Part shown: piece by piece, positions 8,587 through 17,136 of the stretch | Layout of the letters: each line of letters opens with the position of its first letter | How positions within the stretch are numbered: position 1 is the first letter of the stretch | NCBI GenBank assembly: GCA_964236695.1 | Contig: CAXSFU010000008.1 | Span: 1-64,000 of the forward strand | DNA from: CAXSEF01 sp964236695 | Lineage (GTDB): Bacteria; Pseudomonadota; Alphaproteobacteria; Acetobacterales; Acetobacteraceae | DNA length: 64,000 bases | Direction of reading: 5' to 3' | Translations under genes and position numbers: made by a program | Notes under the pieces: model-generated | Told to the model about the DNA's origin: nothing | Database searches by the model: none | What the model saw: only the letters and a program-made list of their open reading frames with translations

Positions 8587-9930
8587 TCACCCCGCGCCGC
8601 CCTCGTCCGCGATCGCCGCGCCGGCCGAGTTCATCAGCGCCACGAACCCGGGAAAGCTCGTGTCGATGAACGCCCCGTCGTCCACGCGCACCGCGTCCCG
8701 CGCCCCCATCCCCAGCACCAGCGCGCTCATCGCCAGCCGGTGGTCCATCAGCGTGCGCACCAGCCCGCCCCCCGGCGGCGGCCCGCCGCACCCGTGCACG
8801 ACCAGGTCGTCCCCCTCCACCGCCACCCGCACCCCGTTCGCCTCCAGCAGCGCCGCCGTCGCCGCCAGCCGGTCGCTCTCCTTCACCCGCAGCTCGCCCA
8901 GGCCCCGCATCCGCGTCACCCCCGACGCGCACGCCGCCGCCACCGCCAGCACCGGGAACTCGTCCACCATCGACGGCACCACCTCCGGCGCCACGTCCAC
9001 CCCCCGCAACACCCCCGCCACCACCGAGAGGTCCCCCACCGCCTCGCCCCCCGCGACCCGCTCGCCGCCCACCGCGACCTCCGCCCCCATCTCCCGCAGC
9101 ACGGCGAACAGCCCCGTGCGCAGCGGGTTCAGCCCCACCCCCTCCACCACGATCCGCGACCCCGGCACCACCAGCCCCGCCACCACCGCGAACGCCGCCG
9201 ACGACGGGTCCCCCGGCACCAGCACGTCCGCCCCGCGCAGCTCCGGCTGCCCGTCCAGCTCGATCACCCGCCCGGCGCCCACGACCTCCGAGCGCACGGC
9301 CGCCCCGAAATGCCGCAGCATCGCTTCCGTGTGGTCGCGCGTCGCCACCGGCTCCTCGATCCGCGTTCGCCCGCGCGCGTTCAGCCCAGCCAGCAGAAGC
9401 GCCGACTTCACCTGCGCCGACGCCACCGGCAGCCGGTACTCGATCGGCAGCGCCTCCCCCGTCCCCTCGATCGCCAGCGGCAGCCGCCCTCCCGCCCGCC
9501 CCGTGAACCGCGCCCCGCACAGCGCCAGCGGCTCCGTCACGCGCCGCATCGGCCGCCCGCGCAGGCTCGCGTCCCCCGTCATCACCGAGAACACCGGATG
9601 GCTCGCCAGAATCCCCGCCAGCAGCCGCGCCCCGGTCCCCGAGTTGCCCATGTCCAGCACGTCCGCCGGCTCCGCCAGCCCGCCGATCCCGCACCCCCAC
9701 ACCCGCCACACGCCGCCGCCTTCGCGCACCACCTCCGCCCCCAGCGCCCGCATCGCGTCCGCCGTGCGCAGCACGTCCTCGCCCTCCAGCAGCCCCTCGA
9801 TCCGCGTCTCCCCCACCGCCAAGCCTGCAAACATCAGCGCGCGGTGGCTGATCGACTTGTCGCCCGGCACGGCAAGGCGGCCCCGCAGCGGCGCCGCGGG
9901 CGGGGACGAGCGGAGCGGTCGGGCGTGCAT
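8587..9930 (-). CDS. aroA: 3-phosphoshikimate 1-carboxyvinyltransferase (EPSP synthase)
   Basis: A 447-residue enzyme of the shikimate pathway transferring enolpyruvate from PEP to shikimate-3-phosphate. Landmarks: GDKSISHR, LDMGNSGTGARLL, GRPMRRV, LPVASAQVKSALLLAG, GDPSSAAF, DEFPVLAVAAA, RVKESDR and MDHRLAMS. Three of the four published class II (glyphosate-tolerant, CP4-like) signatures are present (GDKS, SAQVK, RDHTE); the fourth, NPTR in CP4, reads NPLR here. The start MHARPLRSSP (9930) is chosen over the track start at 9984 because it leaves a normal N-terminus. It overlaps or abuts cmk downstream. Confidence 0.95.
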   Translation of the reverse strand: MHARPLRSSPPAAPLRGRLAVPGDKSISHRALMFAGLAVGETRIEGLLEGEDVLRTADAMRALGAEVVREGGGVWRVWGCGIGGLAEPADVLDMGNSGTGARLLAGILASHPVFSVMTGDASLRGRPMRRVTEPLALCGARFTGRAGGRLPLAIEGTGEALPIEYRLPVASAQVKSALLLAGLNARGRTRIEEPVATRDHTEAMLRHFGAAVRSEVVGAGRVIELDGQPELRGADVLVPGDPSSAAFAVVAGLVVPGSRIVVEGVGLNPLRTGLFAVLREMGAEVAVGGERVAGGEAVGDLSVVAGVLRGVDVAPEVVPSMVDEFPVLAVAAACASGVTRMRGLGELRVKESDRLAATAALLEANGVRVAVEGDDLVVHGCGGPPPGGGLVRTLMDHRLAMSALVLGMGARDAVRVDDGAFIDTSFPGFVALMNSAGAAIADEGGAG

Positions 9931-9970
9931 GAACAAATCCCATCCTGTGGAAGCCGGGCACTGATGCGCG

Positions 9971-10105
9971 AAGCAGGCAAGCAAGGCCAGGGGCTCTGCC
10001 CCTGGACCCCGCCAAAGGCCGAGCCTTTGGGAACCTGACTTAAGGGAAGGGTTTCCATAGGGCTCGGCCCTTTGGCGGGTTCGGGCAGAGCCCGACCTTC
10101 CTTCC
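9971..10105. repeat. Type-1 palindromic spacer element
   Basis: A complete copy: left end GCAGGCAAGCAAGG, A hairpin CCAGGGGC-TCT-GCCCCTGG, two B hairpins, a degenerate right A hairpin (TCGGGCAGAGCCCGA), right end CCTTCCTTCC. It occupies the divergent aroA / FYDLN-acid intergenic region, so both promoters must flank or lie in it. Confidence 0.9.
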
Positions 10106-10183
10106 CGGCCCCCCGCGTTTGACTTGCCCGCCCGCAGGTGGCATGGGGCGCGCCCTCCGCCGCTCCGTCACGAAGGCTGCACA

Positions 10184-10513
10184 ATGGTCAAGCCCGAACT
10201 CGGCACCAAGCGTCTCTGCGTGAACTGCGCGGCCCGGTTCTACGACCTCGGCCGCGTGCCCGCGATCTGCCCCAAGTGCGACACCGAGCAGCCGATCGAG
10301 CAGCCCCGCGCCCGCCGCCCCTCCGGCGGCAATGCCGTCGAGGACAAGCGCCCGAAGAAGATCGTCCCCGTGGAGGCAGAGGCAGAGGCGGCCGACGAGG
10401 AGACCGAGGAGGAGGACGTCCTCGACGACGCCGCCGAGCTCGAGGAGGACGACGACGCCGAGGCGATCAGCGACGTCGAGGTCGAGCCCGACACCGACGA
10501 CACCGAACGCTGA
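10184..10513 (+). CDS. FYDLN-acid family zinc-ribbon protein (TIGR02300)
   Basis: A 109-residue protein of the alphaproteobacterial TIGR02300 family. The conserved head reads MVKPELGTKRLCVNCAARFYDLG (LCVNC and FYDL motifs) followed by PAICPKC, giving two CxxC pairs that probably bind zinc. The C-terminal half is a very acidic, disordered Glu/Asp tail (about residues 60-109). Function is unknown; an RNA-polymerase or ribosome-associated role has been guessed from the acidic tail but is not shown by anything here. The start is the ATG at 10184, the family start. Confidence 0.9.
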   Translation: MVKPELGTKRLCVNCAARFYDLGRVPAICPKCDTEQPIEQPRARRPSGGNAVEDKRPKKIVPVEAEAEAADEETEEEDVLDDAAELEEDDDAEAISDVEVEPDTDDTER

Positions 10514-10608
10514 ACTCCCGCCCGGCCCGTGCTCCCGGGCTGCACCCCCGGCCCGCGACAGCCGTCCGGGCCGGCCGCCACCCGGGCGGCCGCCCTGCCC
10601 CGCCAGCC

Positions 10609-10628
10609 GCGGAACCGTACGGTTCCGC
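10609..10628. promoter_or_regulatory. 20-bp perfect palindrome between two + genes
   Basis: GCGGAACCGTAC followed by GGTTCCGC is a perfect inverted repeat about 95 bp after the FYDLN-acid stop and 69 bp before the DHH start. It could fold as an 8-bp stem with a GTAC loop (terminator without a T-run) or be an operator; the sequence alone cannot separate these. Confidence 0.5.
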
Positions 10629-10696
10629 TCCGTAAACCACCGCTTAGCTTTTCCCCGTCATGGTGGTCGCACTCAACCGGATGGGTGCCCCCGCTC

Positions 10697-11644
10697 ATGA
10701 CGACTCCCAGACACCGCCTCGTCACCCGCAGCGACTTCGACGGCCTGGTCTGCGGCATGCTCCTGCGCGAGCTCGACCTGATCGACGAGGTCAAGTTCGT
10801 CCACCCCAAGGACATGCAGGACGGCAAGGTCGCGATCACCGCCCGCGACATCGTGACCAACCTCCCCTACGTCCCCGGCGCCCACCTGTCCTTCGACCAC
10901 CACCACAGCGAGACGATGCGCAACGGCGAGGCCGCCCCCGGCCACGTCATCGACGCGGACGCCCCCTCCGCCGCCCGCGTCGTCTACCGCCACTTCGGCG
11001 GCGCGGCCGCCTTCCCCCGCGTCAGCGACGAACTGATGGCCGCCGTCGACCAGGCCGACTCCGCCGCCTACTCCCGCGACGAGATCCTCGACCCGCAGGG
11101 CTGGGTGCTGCTCAACTTCCTGATGGACTCCCGCACCGGCCTCGGCCGCTTCCGCGACTTCCGCATCTCGAACTACGACCTGATGATGCACCTGATCGAG
11201 CGCTGCCGGGACCACACGATCGACGAGGTCCTCGCCCTGCCCGACGTCGCCGAGCGAGTCGAGCTGTACGCCGCGCACCGCGAGCCCTTCGCCGCCCAGC
11301 TCCGCCGCTGCACGGCCGTGCACAACACCCTGGCGCTCGTCGACCTGCGCGACGAGGAGGTCATCTACGCCGGCAACCGGTTCGCGGTGTACGCCATGTT
11401 CCCGGAGTGCGACATCTCGGCCCACGTCCTGTGGGGCGCGAGGAAGCAGAACACCGTGTTCGCCATCGGCAAGTCGATCATCGACCGCGGCTCGCCGGTC
11501 GACGTCGGCGCGATCTGCCTCGCCCACGGCGGCGGCGGCCACCGCGCCGCCGGCACCTGCCAGATCCCCAACGAGCAGGCCGAGGCCGTCAAGGCCGAGC
11601 TGATCGCGACCCTGTCGCCAACCCCGGCCATGGCCGCCGCCTGA
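10697..11644 (+). CDS. DHH-family phosphoesterase (exopolyphosphatase-like)
   Basis: A 315-residue member of the DHH/DHHA1 phosphoesterase superfamily. The metal-binding motifs are in order: RSDFDGLVCG (motif I, DxDG-like), LSFDHHHSE (the DHH motif), AVDQADSA (motif III) and the C-terminal DHHA1 glycine loop HGGGGHRAAGTCQ. Substrates in the family include polyphosphate, nanoRNA and cyclic dinucleotides; the exact one is not decidable here. The ATG at 10697 (MTTPRHRLVTRSD) is chosen because the upstream open frame translates a GC-rich leader with no conservation. Confidence 0.88.
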   Translation: MTTPRHRLVTRSDFDGLVCGMLLRELDLIDEVKFVHPKDMQDGKVAITARDIVTNLPYVPGAHLSFDHHHSETMRNGEAAPGHVIDADAPSAARVVYRHFGGAAAFPRVSDELMAAVDQADSAAYSRDEILDPQGWVLLNFLMDSRTGLGRFRDFRISNYDLMMHLIERCRDHTIDEVLALPDVAERVELYAAHREPFAAQLRRCTAVHNTLALVDLRDEEVIYAGNRFAVYAMFPECDISAHVLWGARKQNTVFAIGKSIIDRGSPVDVGAICLAHGGGGHRAAGTCQIPNEQAEAVKAELIATLSPTPAMAAA

Positions 11645-11740
11645 AGGAAGCACGCTCAAGGCTCTGCCAGGAGCCAAGGCCTTCGATCAAGGCGCGAGCT
11701 TCCGAAGGCCTCCAGCAGGCCGTCATGGACCCCGCATCAG

Positions 11741-11896
11741 CTCGCTGCTTCAGGAAAGCAAGAATCTTCTTTTTCTGAAGAAAAAGAAGCAAAAAGACTT
11801 TTCCCATAAGGTTCCAGCCGCGCGGGCGGCTCCGTTGCCCAATAAGCAAAAGTTCTTTGGTTCTTTCTTTCAAGAAAGAACACGCTTTCTTGCTGG
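11741..11896. repeat. Type-2 AT-rich double-hairpin repeat, copy 1
   Basis: Two AT-rich hairpins are embedded in very GC-rich DNA: CTTCTTTTTCT-GA-AGAAAAAGAAG and TTCTTTCTT-TC-AAGAAAGAA, joined by a GC-rich linker, and each is flanked by T or A runs on both strands. A second copy is at 27583-27738. Both lie between convergent genes (here the DHH gene and the YdcF gene), so a bidirectional intrinsic terminator is the likely role. Confidence 0.85.
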
Positions 11897-11938
11897 CCTG
11901 GCGAAAAAATCTTGGGGCTACCAGACCCATAACGGTCG

Positions 11939-12505
11939 CTAGATCTCTGGCGGGCCCGGCCGGCGCCCGGCCCTGCCTGCTTTCCTGACGCGCCCCCACA
12001 GCAGCGCCGCCACGTCCCAGGGCACCGCCGGCACCTCGCGCAGCCGCCAGAACCAGCGCCGTCCCGCCGCCTCCGCCGCCGGCGCCCGCGGCGGCGGACA
12101 CGCCCGGGCCGCCACCCCCACCAGCCGCAGCAGCACCAGGCAGCGCGGCAGGTGGTAGGCGCTGCTCGCCGCGTACACCACGCCGTGCTCCCCCCTGGCC
12201 CGCAGCAGCGCCGCGCACGCCAGCACCGAGGACAGCGTGTCCACCCCGGTCTCCTCCGCCACCACCTCGCCTGCCCCGCCCGCGCGCAGCAGACCCGCCA
12301 TCACGCTTGCCTCGGACGCGCCGTAGCGCCCCACCGCCCCGGTCGGCACGTACAGCACGTCCGGCAGCGTCGCCCCGAGCCGCAGCGCCGCCGCCACCCG
12401 CCGCTCCAGCGTCCGGCTCGGCCGCCCATCGCGCAGCACCGCCGCCCCGAACACCACGATCACCGGCCGCGCCCGGCCCGCGGCCGCCCCGCTCAGCGCG
12501 CCCAC
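11939..12505 (-). CDS. YdcF/ElyC-family (DUF218) protein
   Basis: A 188-residue protein of the SanA/YdcF/ElyC family, thought to act on envelope or lipid-carrier metabolites. The family core is RPVIVVFGAAVLRDGRPSRTLERRVAAALRL, then YVPTGAVGRYGASEASVM, the ETGVDTLSSVLACAALL acidic motif and AASSAYHLPRCLVLLRL. The proposed start is GTG at 12505, overlapping the stop of the upstream membrane protein by 13 nt; no ATG gives a full N-terminus. It probably shares a transcript with the membrane protein and argG. The substrate is unknown. Confidence 0.78.
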   Translation of the reverse strand: MGALSGAAAGRARPVIVVFGAAVLRDGRPSRTLERRVAAALRLGATLPDVLYVPTGAVGRYGASEASVMAGLLRAGGAGEVVAEETGVDTLSSVLACAALLRARGEHGVVYAASSAYHLPRCLVLLRLVGVAARACPPPRAPAAEAAGRRWFWRLREVPAVPWDVAALLWGRVRKAGRAGRRPGPPEI

Positions 12506-13437
12506 CAGCGCGCCAGCCCCCACGTCGCCGCCGCCAGCGCCACCGCCGCCCCGCCCGGGCCGGCCGCGCCCCAGCGCCGCGCCAGCCGCGACCCCAGCGC
12601 CACCACCAGCAGCGGCGACAGCGCCGCCAGGTCCACCGCCCGGTCCTCCGCCAGAGGCAGCCGCAGCCAGTGCCCCTGCCCCAGCGCCGCCGCCATCCCC
12701 GCCGCCAGCACCCCCGCCGCCAGCCCCGACACCCCCTCCGGCCCCGGCAGCAGCGCCGCCGCCACCGCCGCCGCCACCAGCGCCGCCGCGAACGCCCCCG
12801 ACTCCGCGCCGAGCCCCGCCCCATCCCCCGCCGCCAGCAGCCCGCCGCACAGCGCCAGCGCCGCCGCCAGCACCACCACGCCCTCCGGGCCGGCCGCCGG
12901 CGCCGGCGCCGCCGCATCCCGCCGCGCCCTGCCGCCCCGTCCTGCCGCCCCGCGCCCGAGCCTGCGCGCCGCCACGTCGACTGCCGCCCCCAGCAGCGCC
13001 GCCGCCACCGCCCCGTGCAGCAGCCGCGCGCCATGCAGCGGCGCCCCGGCCAGCCACCACCCCGACGCCGCTCCCAGCCCGAACGGCAGCAGCGGCCGCA
13101 CCCGCCGCGGCGCCGCCTCGCCCAGCAGCAGCACGCCCAGCACCGCCACGGCCACAACCGCCAGCCGCCCCGCCGGCTCGGCGAACCCCGCGTGCGACAG
13201 CCCGAGCACCCCCCAGCCCGCCAGCAGCCCGAGCGCCCCCGCCGCCGCGCCCGGCCGCCCGCCGCGCCCGGCGACCCGCGCCACCCCGGCCACCGCCGCC
13301 GCCACCAGCGCCGCGCGCCCCGGCCCCGGCAGGTCGTGCGGCGACAGCCGCATCAGCCACGCCCCTGCCTCCGCCAGATCCGCGCCCAGGTCCGACACGA
13401 GGCCCCCCCACCCGGACGCCCGCGCTGGCCCCGCCAC
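12493..13437 (-). CDS. Polytopic membrane protein of unknown function
   Basis: A 314-residue, very Ala/Gly/Leu-rich protein with about eight to ten hydrophobic segments (for example ALVAAAVAGVARVA, RLAVVAVAVLGVLLLGEA, GVVVLAAALALCGGLLAAG and SPLLVVALGSRLARRW). I recognise no family. It starts with GTG at 13437, with GGGAG about 8 nt upstream, 36 bp after argG. It overlaps the YdcF-like gene downstream, so the two are probably translationally coupled. Composition is extreme (almost all GCG, CTG, GGC codons), but a conserved reading frame is supported by tight packing with both neighbours. Confidence 0.65.
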   Translation of the reverse strand: MAGPARASGWGGLVSDLGADLAEAGAWLMRLSPHDLPGPGRAALVAAAVAGVARVAGRGGRPGAAAGALGLLAGWGVLGLSHAGFAEPAGRLAVVAVAVLGVLLLGEAAPRRVRPLLPFGLGAASGWWLAGAPLHGARLLHGAVAAALLGAAVDVAARRLGRGAAGRGGRARRDAAAPAPAAGPEGVVVLAAALALCGGLLAAGDGAGLGAESGAFAAALVAAAVAAALLPGPEGVSGLAAGVLAAGMAAALGQGHWLRLPLAEDRAVDLAALSPLLVVALGSRLARRWGAAGPGGAAVALAAATWGLARWWAR

Positions 13438-13473
13438 GCCCGCGCTCCCGCCGCCTGCGCCCCGGCCGCGCCG

Positions 13474-14760
13474 CTAGAGCGTGCCGCCCCTGCGCCCCGC
13501 CATCGCCCCCAGCCGCAGCCGCAGCGCCTGCAGCTTGATGAACCCGCCGGCGTCGACCTGGTCGTACGCCCCCTGGTCGTCCTCGAACGTCACGTGCTTC
13601 ATGGAATACAGGCTGTTCGGGCTGGTCCGCCCGATCACCACGACGTTGCCCTTGTACAGCTTGAGCCGCACCGCCCCGGTGACGGAGCGCTGGCTCTCGT
13701 CGATCGCCGCCTGCAGCATCCGCCGCTCCGGGGAGAACCAGAACCCGTTGTACACGACCGTCGCATAGCGCGGCATCAGCTCGTCCTTCAGGTGCGCCGC
13801 CTCCCGGTCCAGCGTGATCGACTCGATGCCGCGGTGCGCCGCCATCAGGATCGTGCCCCCCGGCGTCTCGTACACGCCCCGCGACTTCATCCCCACGAAC
13901 CGGTTCTCCACGAGATCGAGCCGCCCGATGCCGTTCGCCCGCCCCAGCTCGTTGAGCCGCGCCAGCAGGCTCGCCGGCGACAGCGCCACCCCGTCGACCG
14001 ACACGGCGTCGCCCCGCTCGAACCCCACCTCGATCACCGTGGCCCGGTCCGGCGCCTCCTCCGGGCTCAGCGTGCGCTGGTAGACCGCCTCGTCCGGCGC
14101 GTCCGCCGGGTCCTCCAGCAGCTTGCCCTCCGACGAGGAGTGCAGCAGGTTCGCGTCCACGCTGAACGGCGCCTCGCCACGCTTGTCCTTGGCGATCGGG
14201 ATCTGGTGCGTCTCCGCGAACTCGATCAGCTTGGTCCGGCTGGTCAGGTCCCACTCCCGCCACGGTGCGATCACCCGCACGTCCGGCTTGAGCGCGTAGT
14301 ACGCGACCTCGAAGCGCACCTGGTCGTTGCCCTTGCCCGTCGCCCCGTGCGCCACGGCGTCCGCGCCCACCATCTCCGCGATCTCGATCTGTCGCTGCGC
14401 GATCAGCGGCCGCGCGATCGACGTTCCCAGCAGGTACTGCCCCTCGTACAGCGCGTTCGCCCGGAACATCGGGAACACGAAATCGCGCACGAACGTCTCG
14501 CGCAGGTCCTCGACGAAGATCTCGCGGATGCCCATCATCTCGGCCTTGCGCCGCGCCGGTTCCAGCTCCTCGCCCTGCCCGAGGTCGGCGGTGAACGTCA
14601 CCACCTCGCAGCCGTAGGTGGTCTGCAGCCAGCGCAGGATCACGCTGGTGTCAAGCCCGCCGGAATACGCCAGCACCACCTTGGATACGCGCCCGACGGC
14701 GCCGCCCGCATGATCCGAGGGCGCATCGACACGGACCGGCTTCACGATGGGGGCGGGCAT
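13474..14760 (-). CDS. argG: Argininosuccinate synthase
   Basis: A 428-residue cytosolic enzyme joining citrulline and aspartate with ATP in arginine synthesis. The N-type PP-loop is KVVLAYSGGLDTSV (about 27-40). Other family blocks are EFVEDLRETF-like (IREIFVEDLRETFV), YLLGTSIARPLIA, HGATGKGNDQVRFE, KDKRGEAPFSVDANLLH and SPERRMLQAAID. A 20-25-residue N-terminal extension precedes the usual start; an in-frame internal start is possible. AGGAG lies 7 nt before the ATG, supporting the long form. The membrane and YdcF genes follow. Confidence 0.96.
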   Translation of the reverse strand: MPAPIVKPVRVDAPSDHAGGAVGRVSKVVLAYSGGLDTSVILRWLQTTYGCEVVTFTADLGQGEELEPARRKAEMMGIREIFVEDLRETFVRDFVFPMFRANALYEGQYLLGTSIARPLIAQRQIEIAEMVGADAVAHGATGKGNDQVRFEVAYYALKPDVRVIAPWREWDLTSRTKLIEFAETHQIPIAKDKRGEAPFSVDANLLHSSSEGKLLEDPADAPDEAVYQRTLSPEEAPDRATVIEVGFERGDAVSVDGVALSPASLLARLNELGRANGIGRLDLVENRFVGMKSRGVYETPGGTILMAAHRGIESITLDREAAHLKDELMPRYATVVYNGFWFSPERRMLQAAIDESQRSVTGAVRLKLYKGNVVVIGRTSPNSLYSMKHVTFEDDQGAYDQVDAGGFIKLQALRLRLGAMAGRRGGTL

Positions 14761-14939
14761 GGGTTAACTCCTCGAACAGGCGGAACGGGGTATCAAGCCG
14801 GACAGACACCCACAAGGCCGGGCGGACCGGCCGGCCACCCGCAGGCCCGGCCCGCGACGCACGCCAGGGTAAAACCCGGCCGCAGGGTCGCGGCGTCGCC
14901 CCAGGCCGGAACGGCACCATTGGAGAAGCATCCCTGGCG

Positions 14940-15698
14940 ATGGCCACCTTGCAAGACCCGGACCCTTTCGCCGACCCCGCCTTCCTCGACCGCTTCGGCA
15001 AGCTGCTGCCCATGCTCGGCTCCGGCCAGGCCAACGAGGCCGACACCGCGCGACGCAAGCTGCTCGAACACCTCGGCCAGCACCGCCTGACGCTCACCGA
15101 CGTCGCCACCCGCATCCGCCGCCCGCCCCAGGCCGCCCCCGCCCCCGCCCGCAGCGCCAACGAGGCCGAGCTGACCCGCGAGCTCGACCTGGTGCGCCAC
15201 GCCCAGCGCGCCTCCGAGCAGATGGCCCGCAGCGCACTGCAGCAGAACGCCCAGCTGCAGAGCCGCGCCAGCCGCGCCGAGACCGCCCAGCTCGCCGCCC
15301 AGGTGCACCGCCGCGGCGAGCGCATCGCCATGTTCGCCGCCACCGCGCTGGCCATAGGCCTGCTCGCGATCGTCGTGTTCGACCACATGCCCGGCCGCGC
15401 CCCCGCCGACAACACCGCCTCCAGCCCGATCACCGCCACCATGCAGCCGTCGCGCCCGCCGCTGGCCACGCCCGACACCCCCGCCATGGTCGACGGCGAG
15501 CGCCTCGGCAGCGTGCTGTCCCACGACATCGCCGTGCGCGCCGACCCCGCGCCGGAAAGCCGCATCGTCGGCTTCCTCGCCCACGGCACCGCCGTCGTGG
15601 TGGTGCGCGAGGCCGAGGCGAACGGCGTGAAATGGGTCCTGGTCCGCTCCACCGTCGGCGCCGGCTACGTCCCCGCCTCCTCGGTCGCCGTCCACTGA
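14940..15698 (+). CDS. Membrane-anchored SH3-domain protein
   Basis: A 252-residue protein with a cytoplasmic N-terminal region containing a coiled-coil-prone stretch (about 74-125, Gln/Ala/Arg-rich), one transmembrane helix (about 130-148, MFAATALAIGLLAIVVF) and a periplasmic bacterial SH3 domain (about 187-252: SHDIAVRADPAPESRIVGFLAHGTAVVVV...WVLVRS...GYVPASSVAV). Such domains often bind peptidoglycan. No specific family is recognised. It is divergent from argG, and its ATG at 14940 follows GGAGAAGC closely. Confidence 0.78.
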   Translation: MATLQDPDPFADPAFLDRFGKLLPMLGSGQANEADTARRKLLEHLGQHRLTLTDVATRIRRPPQAAPAPARSANEAELTRELDLVRHAQRASEQMARSALQQNAQLQSRASRAETAQLAAQVHRRGERIAMFAATALAIGLLAIVVFDHMPGRAPADNTASSPITATMQPSRPPLATPDTPAMVDGERLGSVLSHDIAVRADPAPESRIVGFLAHGTAVVVVREAEANGVKWVLVRSTVGAGYVPASSVAVH

Positions 15699-15715
15699 CG
15701 CCGGCGCGGCCGGAC

Positions 15716-15850
15716 AGGCAGGCAGGGTTGAGGCTCTGCCTCAAACTCCGCCAAGGGCAGGGCCCTTGGATCGCCTTCCTCAAGGAATGGGTGTCCAGAG
15801 GCCTCCAGGCCTTTGGCGGGTCCGGGCAGAGCCCGGCCTTGCTTGCTGCC
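15716..15850. repeat. Type-1 palindromic spacer element running into a gene start
   Basis: Left end GGACAGGCAGGCAGGG, A hairpin TTGAGGC-TCT-GCCTCAA, B hairpin CCAAGGGC..GCCCTTGG, second B (CCAGGCCTTTGG-like), right A TCCGGGC-AGA-GCCCGG, end CCTTGCTTGC. The right end overlaps the first codons proposed for the following hydrolase. Confidence 0.88.
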
Positions 15851-16888
15851 CTCCTCGCCCCCACCCTGGCCGCCGCCGACCCGCTCCTCGCCTCCCCGCC
15901 CGGCCTCGCCCCGACCGCCCAGGCCGAGTACCGCCACTTCCTCGACGACAACCTTCCCCGCGCCTTCGCGCTCTCCCCCGACGGCCGCGCCGCCCGCGGC
16001 ACCGGCGCCACCCCCGCGCAGGCCCGCGAGGCCGCCCTCGCAGCCTGCGGCCGCGCCACCCCCGCCCTCGCCACGCCCCCTACCGCCCCGCCCACCCTCG
16101 TCCAGCCTGGCCCCGCCCTGCCCCGCCCCTGCGCCCTCTGGGCCGACGGCCTTTCCGTGGTCGCCCCCGGCCACGAATCCGCACCGCCCGCCCCGCCCGC
16201 CACCCTGCGCGACACCTGGAACTACACTCTCGCCCCCGACCCCCGCTTCGCCTGGCACGGCCCCGCCGACGCCGCAGGCGTCGTGCTCTGGGCCCACGGC
16301 CGCACGGCCGGCCAGGACAGCCGCGGCGTCCAGCCGCCCCCCCTGCTCCGCCCCTTCGGCAACGCCGGCTTCGACGTGGTCCGCCTCGACCGCGAGCCCT
16401 TCGCCGACGACCGCGACCGCGCTGGCGTCTGGCTGCGCGACAGCCTCGCCCTGCTCCGCCGTCTCGGCTACCGGCGCATTGTCGCCGCCGGCCAGTCCCG
16501 CGGCGCCTGGAACGCCCTGCAGTCCCTCGACACCCCGAACCTCGCCGACGCCGTGATCGCCCTCTCCCCCGCCGCCCAGGGCAGCGCCGCCGGCACCAAC
16601 CTCGGCTCCCAGGACGACGAGATGCGCCGCCTGGTCCGCGCCGCCGCCTCCTCCGCCACCCGCCTCGCCGTCGCCCAGTTCGCCGACGACCCCTTCGCCG
16701 CCGACGAGGACGACCGCGCCCGCCGCCTGTCCAGCCTCCGCCCCACCCTGGGCGCCGTTCTGCTGATCGACCGTCCGCCCGGCTTCGCAGGCCACGGCGC
16801 CGGCCTTGACCCCGAGTTCGCCGCCCGCTTCGGCGCCTGCCTTCTCCGCTTCGCCACCGCGCCCGACCCGCCGGCCGCCTGCCCGTAG
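15839..16888 (+). CDS. Secreted alpha/beta-hydrolase-like protein with a repeat-derived 5' end
   Basis: About 349 residues from a proposed TTG start; no ATG exists in this frame near the 5' end, and a GTG at 15791 inside the repeat is the alternative. LLAALLAPTLAAADP looks like a signal peptide h- and c-region. The hydrolase core is WNYTLAPD...GVVLWAHGRTAGQDSRG, then YRRIVAAGQSRGAWNALQS, where GQSRG is a GxSxG nucleophile elbow (Ser). A later FADDPF Asp and GFAGHGAG His could complete the triad. The substrate is unknown. The type-1 repeat supplies the first codons or the ribosome-binding region, so the original start may be lost. Confidence 0.72.
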   Translation: MLAALLAPTLAAADPLLASPPGLAPTAQAEYRHFLDDNLPRAFALSPDGRAARGTGATPAQAREAALAACGRATPALATPPTAPPTLVQPGPALPRPCALWADGLSVVAPGHESAPPAPPATLRDTWNYTLAPDPRFAWHGPADAAGVVLWAHGRTAGQDSRGVQPPPLLRPFGNAGFDVVRLDREPFADDRDRAGVWLRDSLALLRRLGYRRIVAAGQSRGAWNALQSLDTPNLADAVIALSPAAQGSAAGTNLGSQDDEMRRLVRAAASSATRLAVAQFADDPFAADEDDRARRLSSLRPTLGAVLLIDRPPGFAGHGAGLDPEFAARFGACLLRFATAPDPPAACP

Positions 16889-16892
16889 GCAG

Positions 16893-17136
16893 AAGCAAGG
16901 CCGGGCTCTCCCTCCGGTGCCCATTCCAAAGGCCCAAGCGGGCCATCGGAACCTTTGAGCACCTACGCCCGGACCCGCCAGGCGTAGGTGGCCAAAGGTT
17001 GCGACGATCCGCCTGGATCGTCGGAAAGGCCACCGGAGGGAGCCGCCCCTGGACCGGCATGGGAAAGAAGGGCCTGAGTCGAGGTTTCCAAAGGCGAGCC
17101 TTTGGCGGGGTCCAGGGGCAGAGCCCCTGGCCTTGC
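16893..17136. repeat. Type-1 palindromic spacer element, long composite copy
   Basis: About 245 bp with a GCAAGG left end, a CCATTCCAAAGGCCCAAGCGGG segment, a C hairpin (TTGCGACGATCC/GGATCGTCGGAA), a B hairpin and a final A hairpin ending CCTTGC. With the next 215 bp it makes the 463-bp gap before rlmN. That remainder holds no gene, but it does hold a 9-bp hairpin AGATGCCTG/CAGGCATCT at 17183-17205. Confidence 0.85.

Noticed and set aside
8587..9930. Calling AroA definitely glyphosate-resistant class II
   Set aside because: Three of four signature motifs fit, but the fourth differs (NPLR for NPTR); only class II-like is stated.
12493..13437. Treating the Ala-rich membrane ORF as a spurious shadow
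   Set aside because: Regular hydrophobic helices, a plausible ribosome site and tight packing with argG and the YdcF gene favour a real gene, so it was kept at reduced confidence.
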